Source of the DNA: Duganella sp. SG902
GTDB taxonomy: Bacteria > Pseudomonadota > Gammaproteobacteria > Burkholderiales > Burkholderiaceae_D
Direction: 5' to 3'
DNA length: 64,000 nt
NCBI RefSeq assembly: GCF_013376005.1
Contig: NZ_JABMJK010000015.1
Span: forward strand, 62,001 to 126,000
Shown: piece by piece, positions 20,677 to 31,100 of the stretch
How the letters are laid out: every line of letters begins with the position of its first letter
Position numbering within the stretch: the first letter of the stretch is position 1
Translations under genes and position numbers: made by a program
The notes under the pieces: generated by a model
Told to the model about the DNA's origin: nothing
Databases searched by the model: none
The model's input: only the letters and a program-made list of their open reading frames with translations

Positions 20677-23262
20677 TTAGACTTGAACCGAGTCCGCCAC
20701 TGTGCGGAACTCTTCGATCTGGTCGAAGTTCATGTAGCGGTAGATGTCGGCGGCGTTCTTGTCGATCACGCCGATGTGCGACATGTACTCTTCCTTGGTC
20801 GGGATGCGGCCCAGCGCCGAGCACACCGCCGCCAGTTCGGCCGAACCCAGGTACACATTGGTTTCGATACCGAGACGGTTCGGGAAGTTACGGGTCGAGG
20901 TCGACATCACGGTGGCGCCCTTGCGGATCTGCGCCTGGTTGCCCATGCACAGCGAGCAGCCCGGCATTTCCATGCGCGCGCCGGTGCGGCCCAGCGTGCC
21001 GTAGTGGCCTTCGGCGGTCAGCTGCTGCGCGTCCATCTTGGTCGGCGGCGCGATCCACAGGCGCACCGGGATGTCCGACTTGCCTTCCAGGACTTTCGAG
21101 GCGGCGCGGAAGTGGCCGATGTTGGTCATGCACGAACCCACGAACACGTCGTCGATCTTGTCGCCCGCCACTTCGGCCAGGGTTTTCACGTCGTCCGGAT
21201 CGTTCGGGCAGGCCACGATAGGCTCGTGGATGTCGGCCAGGTCGATCTCGATCACGGCGGCGTATTCGGCGTCGGCGTCCGGCGCCAGCAGCTGCGGGTT
21301 GGCCAGCCAGGCTTCCATCGCCTTGATGCGGCGTTCCAACGTGCGCTTGTCCTGATAGTTGTTGGCGATCATCCACTTCATCAGCGTGATGTTGGAGTTC
21401 ATGTACTCGATGATCGGCGCCTTGTCCAGGTGCACGGTGCAGCCGGCGGCCGAACGTTCGGCCGAGGCGTCCGACAGTTCGAATGCTTGCTCGACCTTCA
21501 GGTCCGGCAAGCCTTCGATTTCCAGGATGCGGCCGGAGAAGATGTTCTTCTTGCCCTTCTTGTCCACGGTCAGCAGGCCGGCGCGGATGGCGTACAGCGG
21601 GATCGCGTTGACCAGGTCGCGCAGGGTCACGCCCGGTTGCATCTTGCCCTTGAAGCGCACCAGCACCGATTCAGGCATGTCCAGCGGCATCACGCCGGTG
21701 GCGGCGGCGAACGCCACCAGGCCGGAACCGGCTGGGAACGAGATGCCGATCGGGAAACGGGTGTGCGAGTCGCCGCCGGTGCCGACGGTGTCCGGCATCA
21801 GCAGGCGGTTCAGCCACGAGTGGATCACGCCGTCGCCCGGACGCAGGGCCACGCCGCCGCGGTTCTCGATGAAGGTCGGCAGTTCGCGGTGCATCTTCAC
21901 GTCCACCACTTTCGGATACGCGGCGGTGTGGCAGAACGATTGCATCACCAGGTCGGCCGAGAAGCCCAGGCACGCCAGGTCCTTCAGCTCGTCGCGGGTC
22001 ATCGGGCCGGTGGTGTCTTGGGAGCCCACGGTGGTCATCTTCGGTTCGCAGTAGGTGCCCGGGCGGATGCCCTTGCCTTCCGGCAGACCGCAGGCGCGGC
22101 CGACCATCTTCTGCGCCAGCGAGTAGCCCTTGCCGGTGTCGACCGGGTTTTGCGGCAGGCGGAACAGTTCCGACGCCGGCAGGCCCAGCGCTTCGCGCGC
22201 CTTGGCGGTCAGGCCGCGGCCGATGATCAGCGGAATGCGGCCGCCGGCGCGCACTTCGTCGAACAGCACCTCGGACTTGACCTTGAATTCAGCGATGACG
22301 GCGCCGTTTTTCAGGGCCTTGCCTTCGTATGGGCGCAGTTCGATGACGTCGCCCATCTCCATTTGCGACACGTCCAGCTCGATCGGCAGCGCGCCCGCGT
22401 CTTCCATGGTGTTGTAGAAGATCGGCGCGATCTTGGTGCCCAGGCAGACGCCGCCGAAACGCTTGTTCGGGATGAATGGAATGTCTTCGCCGGTGAACCA
22501 CAGCACCGAGTTGGTGGCGGATTTACGCGAGGAACCGGTGCCGACCACGTCGCCGACGTAGGCCACCAGGTTGCCCTTGGCTTTCAGCGCCTCGATCTGC
22601 TTCAGCGGGCCGACCTTGCCAGGTTCCACCGGCTCGATGCCCGGGCGCGGATTCTTCAGCATGGCCAGCGCGTGCATCGGGATGTCCGGGCGGGTGGTGG
22701 CGTCCGGCGCCGGCGACAGGTCGTCGGTGTTGGTTTCGCCGGAGACCTTGAACACGGTCAGGGTCAGGCTGTGCGGCACTTCAGGACGCGAGGTGAACCA
22801 CTCGGCCTCGGCCCACGATTGCAGCACGGCCTTGGCGCGGGCGTTGCCCTGGTCGGCCAGTTCCTTGACGTCGTGGAAGTAGTCGAACATCAGCAGGGTC
22901 TTCTTCAGGCCTTCGGCGGCCACGTCGCCCACCACGTCGTCCGCCAGCAGATCGATCATCGGCTTGATGTTGAAGCCGCCCAGCATGGTGCCCAGCAGCT
23001 TGGTCGCCAGTTCGCGCGAGATCAGCGGCGAGCTTTCGGCGCCCTTGGCCACGGCGGTCAGGAACGCCGCCTTGACCTTGGCGGCATCGTCCACGCCGGC
23101 GGGCACGCGGTTGGTGACCAGGTCGACCAGGAAGGCTTCTTCGCCGGCTGGCGGGTTCTTCAGGAGTTCAACCAGGTCGGTGGTCTGGGCCGCGGACAGC
23201 GGCAGCGGAGGAATACCGAGGGTTGCACGTTCGGCAACGTGGGCACGATAAGCAGCTAGCAT
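20677..23262 (-). CDS. acnB: Aconitate hydratase B (bifunctional aconitase/2-methylisocitrate dehydratase)
   Basis: An 861-aa AcnB: N-terminal HEAT-like domain (1-160), swivel domain with GTGSSRKSATNSVLWF, then the [4Fe-4S] catalytic core. The three cluster cysteines are visible as one in FVGSCMTNIGH and two in MPGCSLCMGNQ. Further hallmarks are GTGGDSHTRFPIGISFPAGSG and QDTTGPMTRDEL. The length equals the family norm of about 860 aa. It interconverts citrate and isocitrate in the TCA cycle. The ATG at 23262 (MLAAYRAHV) is the family start; the frame's extension to 23337 is unsupported. Monocistronic, with a strong terminator. A palindromic element lies upstream near 23345. Confidence 0.98.
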   Translation of the reverse strand: MLAAYRAHVAERATLGIPPLPLSAAQTTDLVELLKNPPAGEEAFLVDLVTNRVPAGVDDAAKVKAAFLTAVAKGAESSPLISRELATKLLGTMLGGFNIKPMIDLLADDVVGDVAAEGLKKTLLMFDYFHDVKELADQGNARAKAVLQSWAEAEWFTSRPEVPHSLTLTVFKVSGETNTDDLSPAPDATTRPDIPMHALAMLKNPRPGIEPVEPGKVGPLKQIEALKAKGNLVAYVGDVVGTGSSRKSATNSVLWFTGEDIPFIPNKRFGGVCLGTKIAPIFYNTMEDAGALPIELDVSQMEMGDVIELRPYEGKALKNGAVIAEFKVKSEVLFDEVRAGGRIPLIIGRGLTAKAREALGLPASELFRLPQNPVDTGKGYSLAQKMVGRACGLPEGKGIRPGTYCEPKMTTVGSQDTTGPMTRDELKDLACLGFSADLVMQSFCHTAAYPKVVDVKMHRELPTFIENRGGVALRPGDGVIHSWLNRLLMPDTVGTGGDSHTRFPIGISFPAGSGLVAFAAATGVMPLDMPESVLVRFKGKMQPGVTLRDLVNAIPLYAIRAGLLTVDKKGKKNIFSGRILEIEGLPDLKVEQAFELSDASAERSAAGCTVHLDKAPIIEYMNSNITLMKWMIANNYQDKRTLERRIKAMEAWLANPQLLAPDADAEYAAVIEIDLADIHEPIVACPNDPDDVKTLAEVAGDKIDDVFVGSCMTNIGHFRAASKVLEGKSDIPVRLWIAPPTKMDAQQLTAEGHYGTLGRTGARMEMPGCSLCMGNQAQIRKGATVMSTSTRNFPNRLGIETNVYLGSAELAAVCSALGRIPTKEEYMSHIGVIDKNAADIYRYMNFDQIEEFRTVADSVQV

Positions 23263-23322
23263 GATAGTTCTCGTCAGGTTGATTGCAGGGCAGGCAATGA
23301 TCGACCGCCTGTACTGGCCGCT

Positions 23323-23350
23323 ATTGTACACCAACAACTCTTATATAAGA
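23323..23350 (-). promoter_or_regulatory. acnB promoter region with TCTTATATAAGA palindrome
   Basis: A perfect 12-bp palindrome TCTTATATAAGA lies at 23339-23350, about 77-88 bp upstream of the acnB ATG. A -10-like TACAAT (minus strand, 23328-23323) lies just downstream, which would place the palindrome over the -35 region. No good -35 hexamer is seen, so activator dependence or repression by a palindrome-binding (GntR-like) factor is possible. The factor identity is inference only. Confidence 0.45.
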
Positions 23351-23471
23351 CATATAATAGGAGACGGCGCGCACTTTTTAGCCACATGACACGCAGCCGC
23401 TTGAGACCGACCGTCATTCCGTATATCCTAGGACCTCGGGGCGATGGTTTATCTCAGCGGGAGTGCTCAAG

Positions 23472-23840
23472 ATGACGGAAACATTGAAGCCTGATCAAGA
23501 GAACCACGCGCCGGAGCCCGCCGCGATCCCGTTCCGCACCCTGCTCTACCGTTTCATGTTCTTCGACTGGCTGTTCCGCGATGTCAGCGCGGCGCGCAAC
23601 CGCTTCGAGCGCCACGCCGCGCTGCAGCACAACAAATACATGAGCCGCTACCTGCCGGTCTACCTGCGCCGCTGGAGCGTGCTGGCCACCTTCGACTTCG
23701 GCATGGGTTTCCTGTTCGAGCGCGGCCTGCAGGCCACCATGCTGTCGGCCTGCTTTTTCACCTGGTCGTGCATGACCGTGACCGGCATGGTGGTCATCCT
23801 GGTGGCATGGCTGCTGCTGAACTTCGGCCGCTTCTCCTAA
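23472..23840 (+). CDS. Small hypothetical membrane protein
   Basis: A 122-aa protein with a charged N-terminus (MTETLKPDQENHAPEPAA), an amphipathic basic middle (RDVSAARNRFERHAALQHNKYMSRYLPVYLRRW) and two hydrophobic segments near the C-terminus (FDFGMGFLFERGLQATMLSACFF and CMTVTGMVVILVAWLLLNFG). The ATG at 23472 has CGGGAG about 8 nt upstream; the GTG at 23463 is less likely. Its TAA overlaps the TAG of the convergent GGDEF-EAL gene by four bases. No family recognised. Confidence 0.65.
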   Translation: MTETLKPDQENHAPEPAAIPFRTLLYRFMFFDWLFRDVSAARNRFERHAALQHNKYMSRYLPVYLRRWSVLATFDFGMGFLFERGLQATMLSACFFTWSCMTVTGMVVILVAWLLLNFGRFS

Positions 23841-26032
23841 GCGGGCTCCAGCAACCGCGCCAGCACCACCGGCCTGCCGGGCAGATAGCCCTGCACCTGG
23901 GTGCAGCCGAACTGGCGCAGGAAGTCCAGCTGGGCCGCGCTTTCCACACCTTCCGCGATCACCCGCAACTGCATGTTCAGGCCGAGGTCGATGATGGTGC
24001 GCACGATGGCGCAGTCGTCGCGGTCATGCGGCACGCCTTGCAGGAAGACGCGGTCGATCTTGATCGAGCTGATCGGCAGGGTCTTCAGCAGCGACAGCGA
24101 GGAGTAGCCCATGCCAAAATCGTCCAGGCTGATTTCAAAACCCAGCCGCACCAGCTCGCGCATGATGGGCAGCGTCTTGTCGATGCGGCGCATGATGACG
24201 CCCTCGGTCAGCTCCAGGCAGATGCGCGCGGGATCGACCCCGGCCGCGCTGACGATGGCCATCAGCTCGCGCGGCAAATCCTCGTCGAGGAATTCCGGCG
24301 CCGCCATGTTGACGTGCACCTGGATGTCCGGCATGCCGGCCGCCCGCAGGCGCGGCAGGTCGCGGCACACCTGCTCGATCACCCAGCGGCCGATGAACAC
24401 GATCAGCCGGCTTTGCTCGGCCACCGGGATGAACTGGTCCGGCGGCACGATGGCGCCATCGGCCTTGCGCCAGCGGATCAGCGCCTCCAGCCCGACGACG
24501 CGGTCGCTTCGCAGGTCGCGGATCGGCTGGTACTCGAGGAAGAACTCGGCGCGCTGCAAGGCGTCCTGCAGGGCCGAAAGCATCAGCAGCTGCGCCGCCA
24601 CCACGCGCTGCTGGGTGTCGCTCTCGCTGCAGAAGTAGCTCACCAGGTTGCGGCCGTTGCGCTTGCTCAGGTACATGGCGGCGTCGGCCGCGTGCAGCAG
24701 CTGGGCGGTGTCGGCGCCGTGCAGCGGGAACATGCTGACGCCGATGCTGGCCGAGACCGACAGATCATGGCCAAGGTAGTTGAAGCGCGCGCGCGCCGCC
24801 TCCAGCACGGCGGCGGCCAGCGCGTCGAGCGCCTGCTGCTCCCAGCCCGGCGGCGACATCAGCGCGAACTCGTCGCCGCCGAGGCGGGCCACGCGCGCGC
24901 CGGCCGGCGCCAGCTGCCGCAGGCGGCCGGCGAATTCGCACAACACCAGGTTGCCGGCCGCGTGGCCGAAACCGTCGTTGATCGGCTTGAACTGGTCGAG
25001 GTCGATGTACATCAGACCGAAGCGCTCGCCCTGCGCGCAAGCGGCGTCGAGCAGCGCGTGGAAGTGGGCGCGGTTGAACAGGCCGGTCATCTCATCGGTC
25101 TGCGCCAGCACGCGTACGCGCTCCTGCTGCGCCATGCGCTGCCCGGTCTGCGCGATCAGCGCGCTGATCGACTCGGCCAGCCCCGGCAGCTGGGCCTCGC
25201 GCTGACGCGGCGCGTCGCTGAAGAATTCCAGCACGCCCGCGCTGTGCAGGCGGCCGTCGCCGGCCACGTAGGTCACCGGGAAGAAGAAGCCCGACTGCAG
25301 GCCGCAGTGCCGCGCCGCCCGCACCCGCGCGCTGTCGCCGTGCTCGCCGCTGGCGTCCACCCACAGCGACTGCCCGCTGCCCCAGGCCTGGCCGACCGGC
25401 CCCTCGCCCGGCGCCACCCCCTGCGTGGCGGCGACGCCGCGCAACGGCGAGTAATCGCGGCCGGCGCCATGCCAGACGTGGCGGCAACGCAGCACCTCGG
25501 CCTCGCCGTGGCGTTCCGGCGCCCAGAACGCGCCCCACTCCCAGCCCAGCTCCTCGCACACCAGATGGATGATCTTGTAGACCGCCTCGTCCAGCGTGTC
25601 GGTGCCGATCAGGTACTGGGTCAGCGCGAAGTTGAAGCGCTCGCGCAGCGCGGCGCGCTTGATGCCGGTGATATCGGTCAGCATGCCGGTGGCCACCATG
25701 CGCTGCTCCGCCGCCACCGATTGCAGGCGCAGCCAGCGCACGCCGTGGGCGGGCTCGGCCAGGCGGAATTCGCAGCTGACCGAGGCGCCACGCGCGATAA
25801 TCTCGAGCAAGGCCGCGTCCAGCGCCGGCCGGTCCTCCGGCACCACCCGTTCCATCCACGGCGTTCCGTCGCCGGGCGCCATGCCGAGCAGGCGCATCGC
25901 CATCTCCGACAGGCACAGGTGCGGGGCGCCGCGCACCATGGACCAACGCCCGAGCCCGGCAAGATTGTCGATCGGGTCGCGATAGGCGGCGGTGGCGCAC
26001 TGCGGGCACAGGTTGCCCAGGTCGTTCTGCAT
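23837..26032 (-). CDS. PAS-GAF-GGDEF-EAL bifunctional c-di-GMP protein
   Basis: A 731-aa soluble protein. An N-terminal CPQC motif (residues 9-12) precedes a PAS-like domain (about 20-130, EFRLAEPAHGVRWLRLQSVAAEQR), then a GAF domain (about 140-300, WEWGAFWAPE...GPVGQAW), GGDEF (about 320-470, intact RLGGDEFALM, no RxxD I-site) and EAL (about 485-731). The EAL domain keeps GLEALIRW, VHVNMAAPEF, LELTEG, DDFGMGYSSLS, KIDRVF and AEGVES, so phosphodiesterase activity is plausible. With no I-site, c-di-GMP breakdown regulated by the sensor domains is the simplest guess. No TM segment. It is transcribed away from the halogenase locus. Confidence 0.92.
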   Translation of the reverse strand: MQNDLGNLCPQCATAAYRDPIDNLAGLGRWSMVRGAPHLCLSEMAMRLLGMAPGDGTPWMERVVPEDRPALDAALLEIIARGASVSCEFRLAEPAHGVRWLRLQSVAAEQRMVATGMLTDITGIKRAALRERFNFALTQYLIGTDTLDEAVYKIIHLVCEELGWEWGAFWAPERHGEAEVLRCRHVWHGAGRDYSPLRGVAATQGVAPGEGPVGQAWGSGQSLWVDASGEHGDSARVRAARHCGLQSGFFFPVTYVAGDGRLHSAGVLEFFSDAPRQREAQLPGLAESISALIAQTGQRMAQQERVRVLAQTDEMTGLFNRAHFHALLDAACAQGERFGLMYIDLDQFKPINDGFGHAAGNLVLCEFAGRLRQLAPAGARVARLGGDEFALMSPPGWEQQALDALAAAVLEAARARFNYLGHDLSVSASIGVSMFPLHGADTAQLLHAADAAMYLSKRNGRNLVSYFCSESDTQQRVVAAQLLMLSALQDALQRAEFFLEYQPIRDLRSDRVVGLEALIRWRKADGAIVPPDQFIPVAEQSRLIVFIGRWVIEQVCRDLPRLRAAGMPDIQVHVNMAAPEFLDEDLPRELMAIVSAAGVDPARICLELTEGVIMRRIDKTLPIMRELVRLGFEISLDDFGMGYSSLSLLKTLPISSIKIDRVFLQGVPHDRDDCAIVRTIIDLGLNMQLRVIAEGVESAAQLDFLRQFGCTQVQGYLPGRPVVLARLLEPA

Positions 26033-26321
26033 TCACTGGTTCCGAATTAGGTCACAATCCGCGGCCTGCGCACCAAAACGAGGAATCGGGCCGCCCTCGC
26101 GCATGGCGATGCAGTATTCGTGCCAACAAATTAAATTCCCTTTAGGAAACAACTATGAAAGTAGGCGTTGTCTTGCCCAGCCCCGTCTTTTTTGTCAACC
26201 CTGTTTAGTAAATGAGGTTAAACAGCGACAGTTGCGTAACATTGATTTGTTCGCTGTTCGCATTAATGTTAACGTTCAACTACCGGCACTAAGTTGCCGG
26301 ATATAAAAAAGGGAGACAACA
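26033..26321. other. Intergenic region upstream of the halogenase locus
   Basis: About 290 bp without a gene, AT-richer than its surroundings. It holds a short hairpin, CCGGCA (26283-26288) / TGCCGG (26295-26300), directly before the GGGAGAC ribosome site at 26311, and an ATGTTAACGTTCAAC stretch at about 26266-26280 that looks operator-like but imperfect. No confident promoter hexamers were found. Confidence 0.4.
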
Positions 26322-26447
26322 TTGAGTACGGTACAGAAGACGCCCATGGCCGTGGGCGCGGCCCCGCTTGTCTGGGGCTCGGACCAAAATGCAGCCGGCG
26401 TCCTTAGTTCGCAGAAATATGAAAACGTTGTCATGGTTGCTCGATGA
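26322..26447 (+). CDS. 41-codon TTG-start leader ORF overlapping the halogenase start
   Basis: The TTG at 26322 sits 5 nt after GGGAGAC and opens a 41-codon frame ending in TGA at 26445-26447, which overlaps the halogenase ATG at 26444 (ATGATGA). The first residues, STVQKTPMAVGAAPLV, and the DNA around the start closely resemble the beginning of the TonB receptor at 28156 (SKLQKTAIAAAVAQLV, also a TTG start after GGGAGAGACAAA). It may be a translationally coupled leader peptide, or the 5' stub of a lost receptor gene. The rest of the peptide matches nothing I recognise. Confidence 0.5.
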   Translation: MSTVQKTPMAVGAAPLVWGSDQNAAGVLSSQKYENVVMVAR

Positions 26448-28000
26448 TGAACGCCAACGACACGGTTAACGGCGCGGTCCGCCGCATCGTCATCGTCGGC
26501 GGCGGCACCGCCGGCTGGATGACGGCGGCCCCGCTGGCCCAGCGCCTGGCGCGCCATCCCACCGAGCCTTGCGAAGTCATCCTGGTGGAATCGCCCGAGA
26601 TCGGCACCATCGGCGTGGGCGAGGCCACCCTGCCCACCATCCGCGTCTACAACAAGGCGCTGGGCCTGGATGGCGCCGACTTTATCGCCAAGACCCAGGC
26701 CAGCTTCAAGCTGGGGATCGAATTCAAGGACTGGGGCCACGTCGGCAACCGTTTCTTCCACCAGTTCGGCGATTTCGGCCCGGCGCTGGCCGGCATCAGC
26801 GCGCACCATCACTGGCTGCGGCTGGCGCGGGCGTTCGACAAGATGCCGGACATCGAGCACTGGTCGCTGGCCTCGGTCATGGCCGGCCAGAACAAGTTCG
26901 TGCCGCCGAGCGAGCAAACGCCGGGTCTGACCGACGCCTACTCCTACGGTTTCCATTTCGACGCCAGCCTGTACGCCAGCTACCTGCGCGACTACGCCGT
27001 GGCGCGCGGCGCCCAGCGCATCGAAGGCATGATCGTCGAGGTCGAGCGGCATCCGGAGACCGGCTTCGTCACCGCCGTCAAGTTGCGCGACGGCCGCCGC
27101 GTCGAGGGCGACCTGTTCGTCGATTGCTCCGGCTTCCGCGGCCTGCTGATCGAGGGCGCGCTGCAGGCCGGCTACGAGGACTGGAGCGACTACCTGCCGT
27201 GCAACAGCGCGCTGGCCGTGCCCTGCGCCTCGGTGCCGCGGCTGACGCCCTATACCCGCTCCACCGCGCAGGAGGCCGGCTGGACCTGGCGCATTCCGCT
27301 GCAGCACCGCACCGGCAACGGCTATGTGTACAGCAACAATTTCACCACCGACGAGCAGGCGCGCCGCGTGCTGCTGGGCGCCATCGACGGCGCCGCGCTG
27401 GACGAGCCGCGCCAGATCCGCTTCGTCACCGGGCGGCGGCGCAAGTCCTGGATCAAGAACGTGGTGGCGATCGGCCTCTCGGCCGGCTTCGTCGAGCCGC
27501 TCGAATCGACCAGCATCAACCTGATCGAGACGGCGGTGGGCAAGCTGCTGGAACTGTTCCCCGACCGCGCCTGCAGCGCGACCCTGGCCGACGAGTTCAA
27601 CCGCTACATGGGCATCCGCTACGAATCGGTGCGCGACTTCATCGTGCTGCACTACAAGCTGACCCGGCGCGACGACTCGGAATTCTGGCGCCACTGCGCC
27701 AGCCTGGCGATCCCGGACTCGCTGCGCCACCAGATCGAGCTGTTCCGCGAAACCGGGCGCGTGGCCATCCTCGATCGCGCCGGCTTCGCCGAACCGTCGT
27801 TCGTGGCCATGATGATGGGCCTGGGCGTGATGCCCAAGCGCTACGACCCGCTGGCCGACCGCGTCGACATGCGCGTGGTGCACGGCCACTTTGCCAGCCT
27901 GCGCGACATGATCGCGCAGACCACCGCGCGGATGCCCGATCACGGCGCCTATGTCGCGGGCCAGGCGGCGGCGGGAGCGTCATCCCGGGCGGCCGCCTGA
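26444..28000 (+). CDS. Flavin-dependent tryptophan-halogenase-family protein
   Basis: A 518-aa FAD enzyme of the tryptophan halogenase family. FAD motif VGGGTAGW (about 18-25), GVGEATLPTIRV, the catalytic Lys in ASFKLGIEFKDW (K89), and the signature WxWxIP as GWTWRIP (about 282-288) are all present. Also visible are GLSAGFVEPLESTSI and NRYMGIRYESVRDFIVLHY. The family uses FADH2, O2 and halide to form hypohalous acid held by the Lys. Proteobacterial members next to TonB receptors (BrvH-type) act on free indoles or have unknown substrates. Both ATGs at 26444 and 26447 are possible starts; the leader ORF's stop overlaps them. The TonB receptor follows 155 bp downstream. A flavin reductase is not visible nearby. 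Confidence 0.92.
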   Translation: MMNANDTVNGAVRRIVIVGGGTAGWMTAAPLAQRLARHPTEPCEVILVESPEIGTIGVGEATLPTIRVYNKALGLDGADFIAKTQASFKLGIEFKDWGHVGNRFFHQFGDFGPALAGISAHHHWLRLARAFDKMPDIEHWSLASVMAGQNKFVPPSEQTPGLTDAYSYGFHFDASLYASYLRDYAVARGAQRIEGMIVEVERHPETGFVTAVKLRDGRRVEGDLFVDCSGFRGLLIEGALQAGYEDWSDYLPCNSALAVPCASVPRLTPYTRSTAQEAGWTWRIPLQHRTGNGYVYSNNFTTDEQARRVLLGAIDGAALDEPRQIRFVTGRRRKSWIKNVVAIGLSAGFVEPLESTSINLIETAVGKLLELFPDRACSATLADEFNRYMGIRYESVRDFIVLHYKLTRRDDSEFWRHCASLAIPDSLRHQIELFRETGRVAILDRAGFAEPSFVAMMMGLGVMPKRYDPLADRVDMRVVHGHFASLRDMIAQTTARMPDHGAYVAGQAAAGASSRAAA

Positions 28001-28155
28001 GCACCACGCCGGACCATTGTTATCCCATTAAAAAAACTTACGGAGGCATAAACTTTCCAAGAGCACTTTTAAAACCCCGCCGCGGCTTTAGGACGCCGTG
28101 CCGGAACGTATGACTTGTTCGTATAAAAAAACCACCTGTACGGGGGAGAGACAAA

Positions 28156-31100
28156 TTGAGTAAGTTACAGAAAACTGCGATCGCCGCCGCGGTCGCGCAG
28201 CTTGTTGTTTTGCACGCCAGCCCGGCATGGGCACAAACGGCCGACGCCGCCGCGCCATCGACCGTGGTGGTGGTGAGCGGCCAGCGCGCCGCGCTGCAAT
28301 CGGCGCAGAAACTCAAACAGGATTCCGACGAGATCGTCGATTCGATCGTGGCCGAGGACATCGGCAAGTTGCCGGACCGCTCGGTCACCGAGGTGCTGCA
28401 GCGCGTCGCCGGCGTCACCATCGACCGCAACATGGCCGGCGACCCGAACCGCCAGTCGGTCGAGGGCTCGGGCGTGTCGGTGCGCGGCCTGACCTATGTG
28501 CGTTCCGAGGTCAACGGCCGCGACGCCTTCTCGGCCGGTGGCGGCCGCTCGCTCGGCTTCGCCGACGTGGCGCCCGAGCTGATGGCCGGCGTCGACGTCT
28601 ACAAGAATCCGTCCGCCGAGCAGGTCGAAGGCGCGGTCGCCGCGCTGGTCAATCTGCGCACCGCCATGCCGTTCGACTACAAGGGCTTCAAGGGCACGAT
28701 GAGCGTGTCGGAATCGTATTCCACCCTGCGCAAGGGCAAACCTTCGCCGACCGGCACCATCCTGCTGTCGAACCGCTGGACCACCGAGCTCGGCGAAATC
28801 GGCGCCCTGATCGACATCGCCCACGCCAAGAGCCCGAGCCGCTCGGACGGCGTCGGCGTCGACCCCTACTTCCCGCACGTGAACTCCACCGACCCGGCCA
28901 AGTACGACCGCTCCAAGACCCAGTGGATCCCGCTCGGCGTCGGCTACCGCTCGCAGGACTTCGACCGCACCCGCCGCGGCGACTACGCCGCCCTCCAGTG
29001 GCGTCCGAACCGCGACCTGACCGCCGCCCTGACCTACTTCAAGACCAAGTACAAGGAAGACCTGGACGAGCACGTCGTGGCCTCGTCCGAGGACAAGTGG
29101 TACCAGCAGGTGGCCAGCGCCAACGCGGTGTTCGACAGCAATGGCGCGTTCCAGAGCGGCACCATCTCGAACCCGACCTATGGCGGTTCGCCGTTCAACA
29201 GCTCGCAGCGCATCAACACCCGCGAATCCGGCACCCGCGACATCTCGCTGAACGTCCAGTGGCGCGCCACGCCGTCCCTGACCTGGACCAACGACTTCCA
29301 GCACGTGCGCTCGACCACCGAGGGCTTCGACGCCGACGTCTCGACCGGCTTCATCCTGCCGGACCAGACCATGAACATGACCGGCAGCGTGCCGCAGATC
29401 AGCCTCGGCTCGGCCGCCTACATGGCCGACCCGAAAAACTACTACTGGGCCTACACCCAGGAAGCGCTGGACCGCGCCCACGCCACCCAGAAGGCGTGGA
29501 AGTCCGACTTCAAGTACACCTTCGACGATCCGGTGCTGCGCGACGTCCGCTTCGGCGTGCGCTTCACCGACCGCGAGGGCGTGAACAACAAGGCCCAGAA
29601 ATTCTACAACTGGCAGGGCATCACCTTCCCGTGGATGGAGGGCTGGCAGATCCCGCACGTGGCGCGCCTGAACGATCCGCGCTTCGCCGGCGGCGCCTCG
29701 CTGCAAACCATCGACAACTTCTTCGGCGGCAAATACAACCTGCCGCCGATGCTGTTCGCCAACGAGGCGACGGTGCGCGGCTTCCCCGAGGAATGGAGCA
29801 AGATCCACGCCTATCACGACGTGCTGTGCGCGGAGCAGTCGGCGGCCCAGGGCTGGGGCACCTGCGATCCGTGGAAGCCGGCCACCTTCAACGATCCGGC
29901 CGCCACCAACATACAGAAGGAGCGCACCAAGGCCGCGTACGCGCAGCTGCGCTTCGGCTGGGATGACCTCAAGTATCCGATCGACGGCAATATCGGCCTG
30001 CGCTACGTGAAGACCAACGGCTCGGGCAGTGGCTACGTCGCGTTCACGCCGCCGTCCACCCCGACCATCCCGGCCGGCGCCAACGCCACCGGCCAGGACA
30101 AGCTGATCAACATCGCCCCGTTCGCCGAGGCGCAGTCGTACAAGAATTCCTACGACAACTGGCTGCCTAGCCTGAACCTGCGCCTGAAGGCGCGCGAAGA
30201 CCTGCAGTTCCGCTTCGCGGTGGCGCGCGGCATGTCGCGTCCGGACTTCAACCAGCTCCAGGTGCAGACCACGCTGAGCGCCCAGCACCTGCAGACCGTC
30301 ACCAAGGACGCCGCCGGCAACACCGTGGGCGTGCGCTTCGACGGCACCAGCCTGACCGGCACCAGCGACGGCAACCCGCTGCTCAAGCCGACCATGTCGA
30401 CCAACGTCGACCTGACCGCCGAGTGGTACTTCGCCAAGGCCGGTTCGCTGACCTTCTCGGCCTTCAACAAGGACCTCAAAGACATCATCATGACGCAGAA
30501 CTATTCGTACACTGCGAAGGATGTCACCGGCAAGCCACAGACCTTCGTGGTCACCGGTCCGGTCAACGGCGCCAACGGCTATGCGCGCGGTTTCGAGATC
30601 GCCCACCAGCAGTACTACGAGTTCGTGCCTGACTGGCTGCGCGGCATCGGCACCCAGGCCAGCTGGACCTACGTGGACAGCGAGCGCACCCTGAAGAAAC
30701 CGGTGTTCGAGGCATGGTGCTCGGGCAACGACGCCTCGTCCAACTTCAACCTGAGCATCAACGGCTGCGACACCGACGCGCGCGCGTTCGGCAAGACCCC
30801 GTTGCAGGGCCTGTCACGCAACACGATCAACTTCGCGGTGTTGTACGACAAGAACGGCCTGTCGATGCGCCTGGCCTACAACTGGCGCTCGCGCTACCTG
30901 CTGGGCGTGAACCAGTGGGGCAGCCGCGGCAACAACGGCCTGAACACGAATCCGGACTCCGGCCCTGGCCGCTTCCTGATTCCGACCACCAACAACGACC
31001 AGGCCTTCGGCCTGCCGTTGTACCAGGCGGCCTATGGCCAGGTCGACGCGTCGATCTTCTATGACTTCACGGACAAGTTCCGTGTCGGCCTGGAAGGCAC

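Noticed and set aside
26160..26320. Possible riboswitch or tRNA in the AT-richer leader of the halogenase locus
   Set aside because: Only one 6-bp stem is visible; no cloverleaf, T-box or known riboswitch core.
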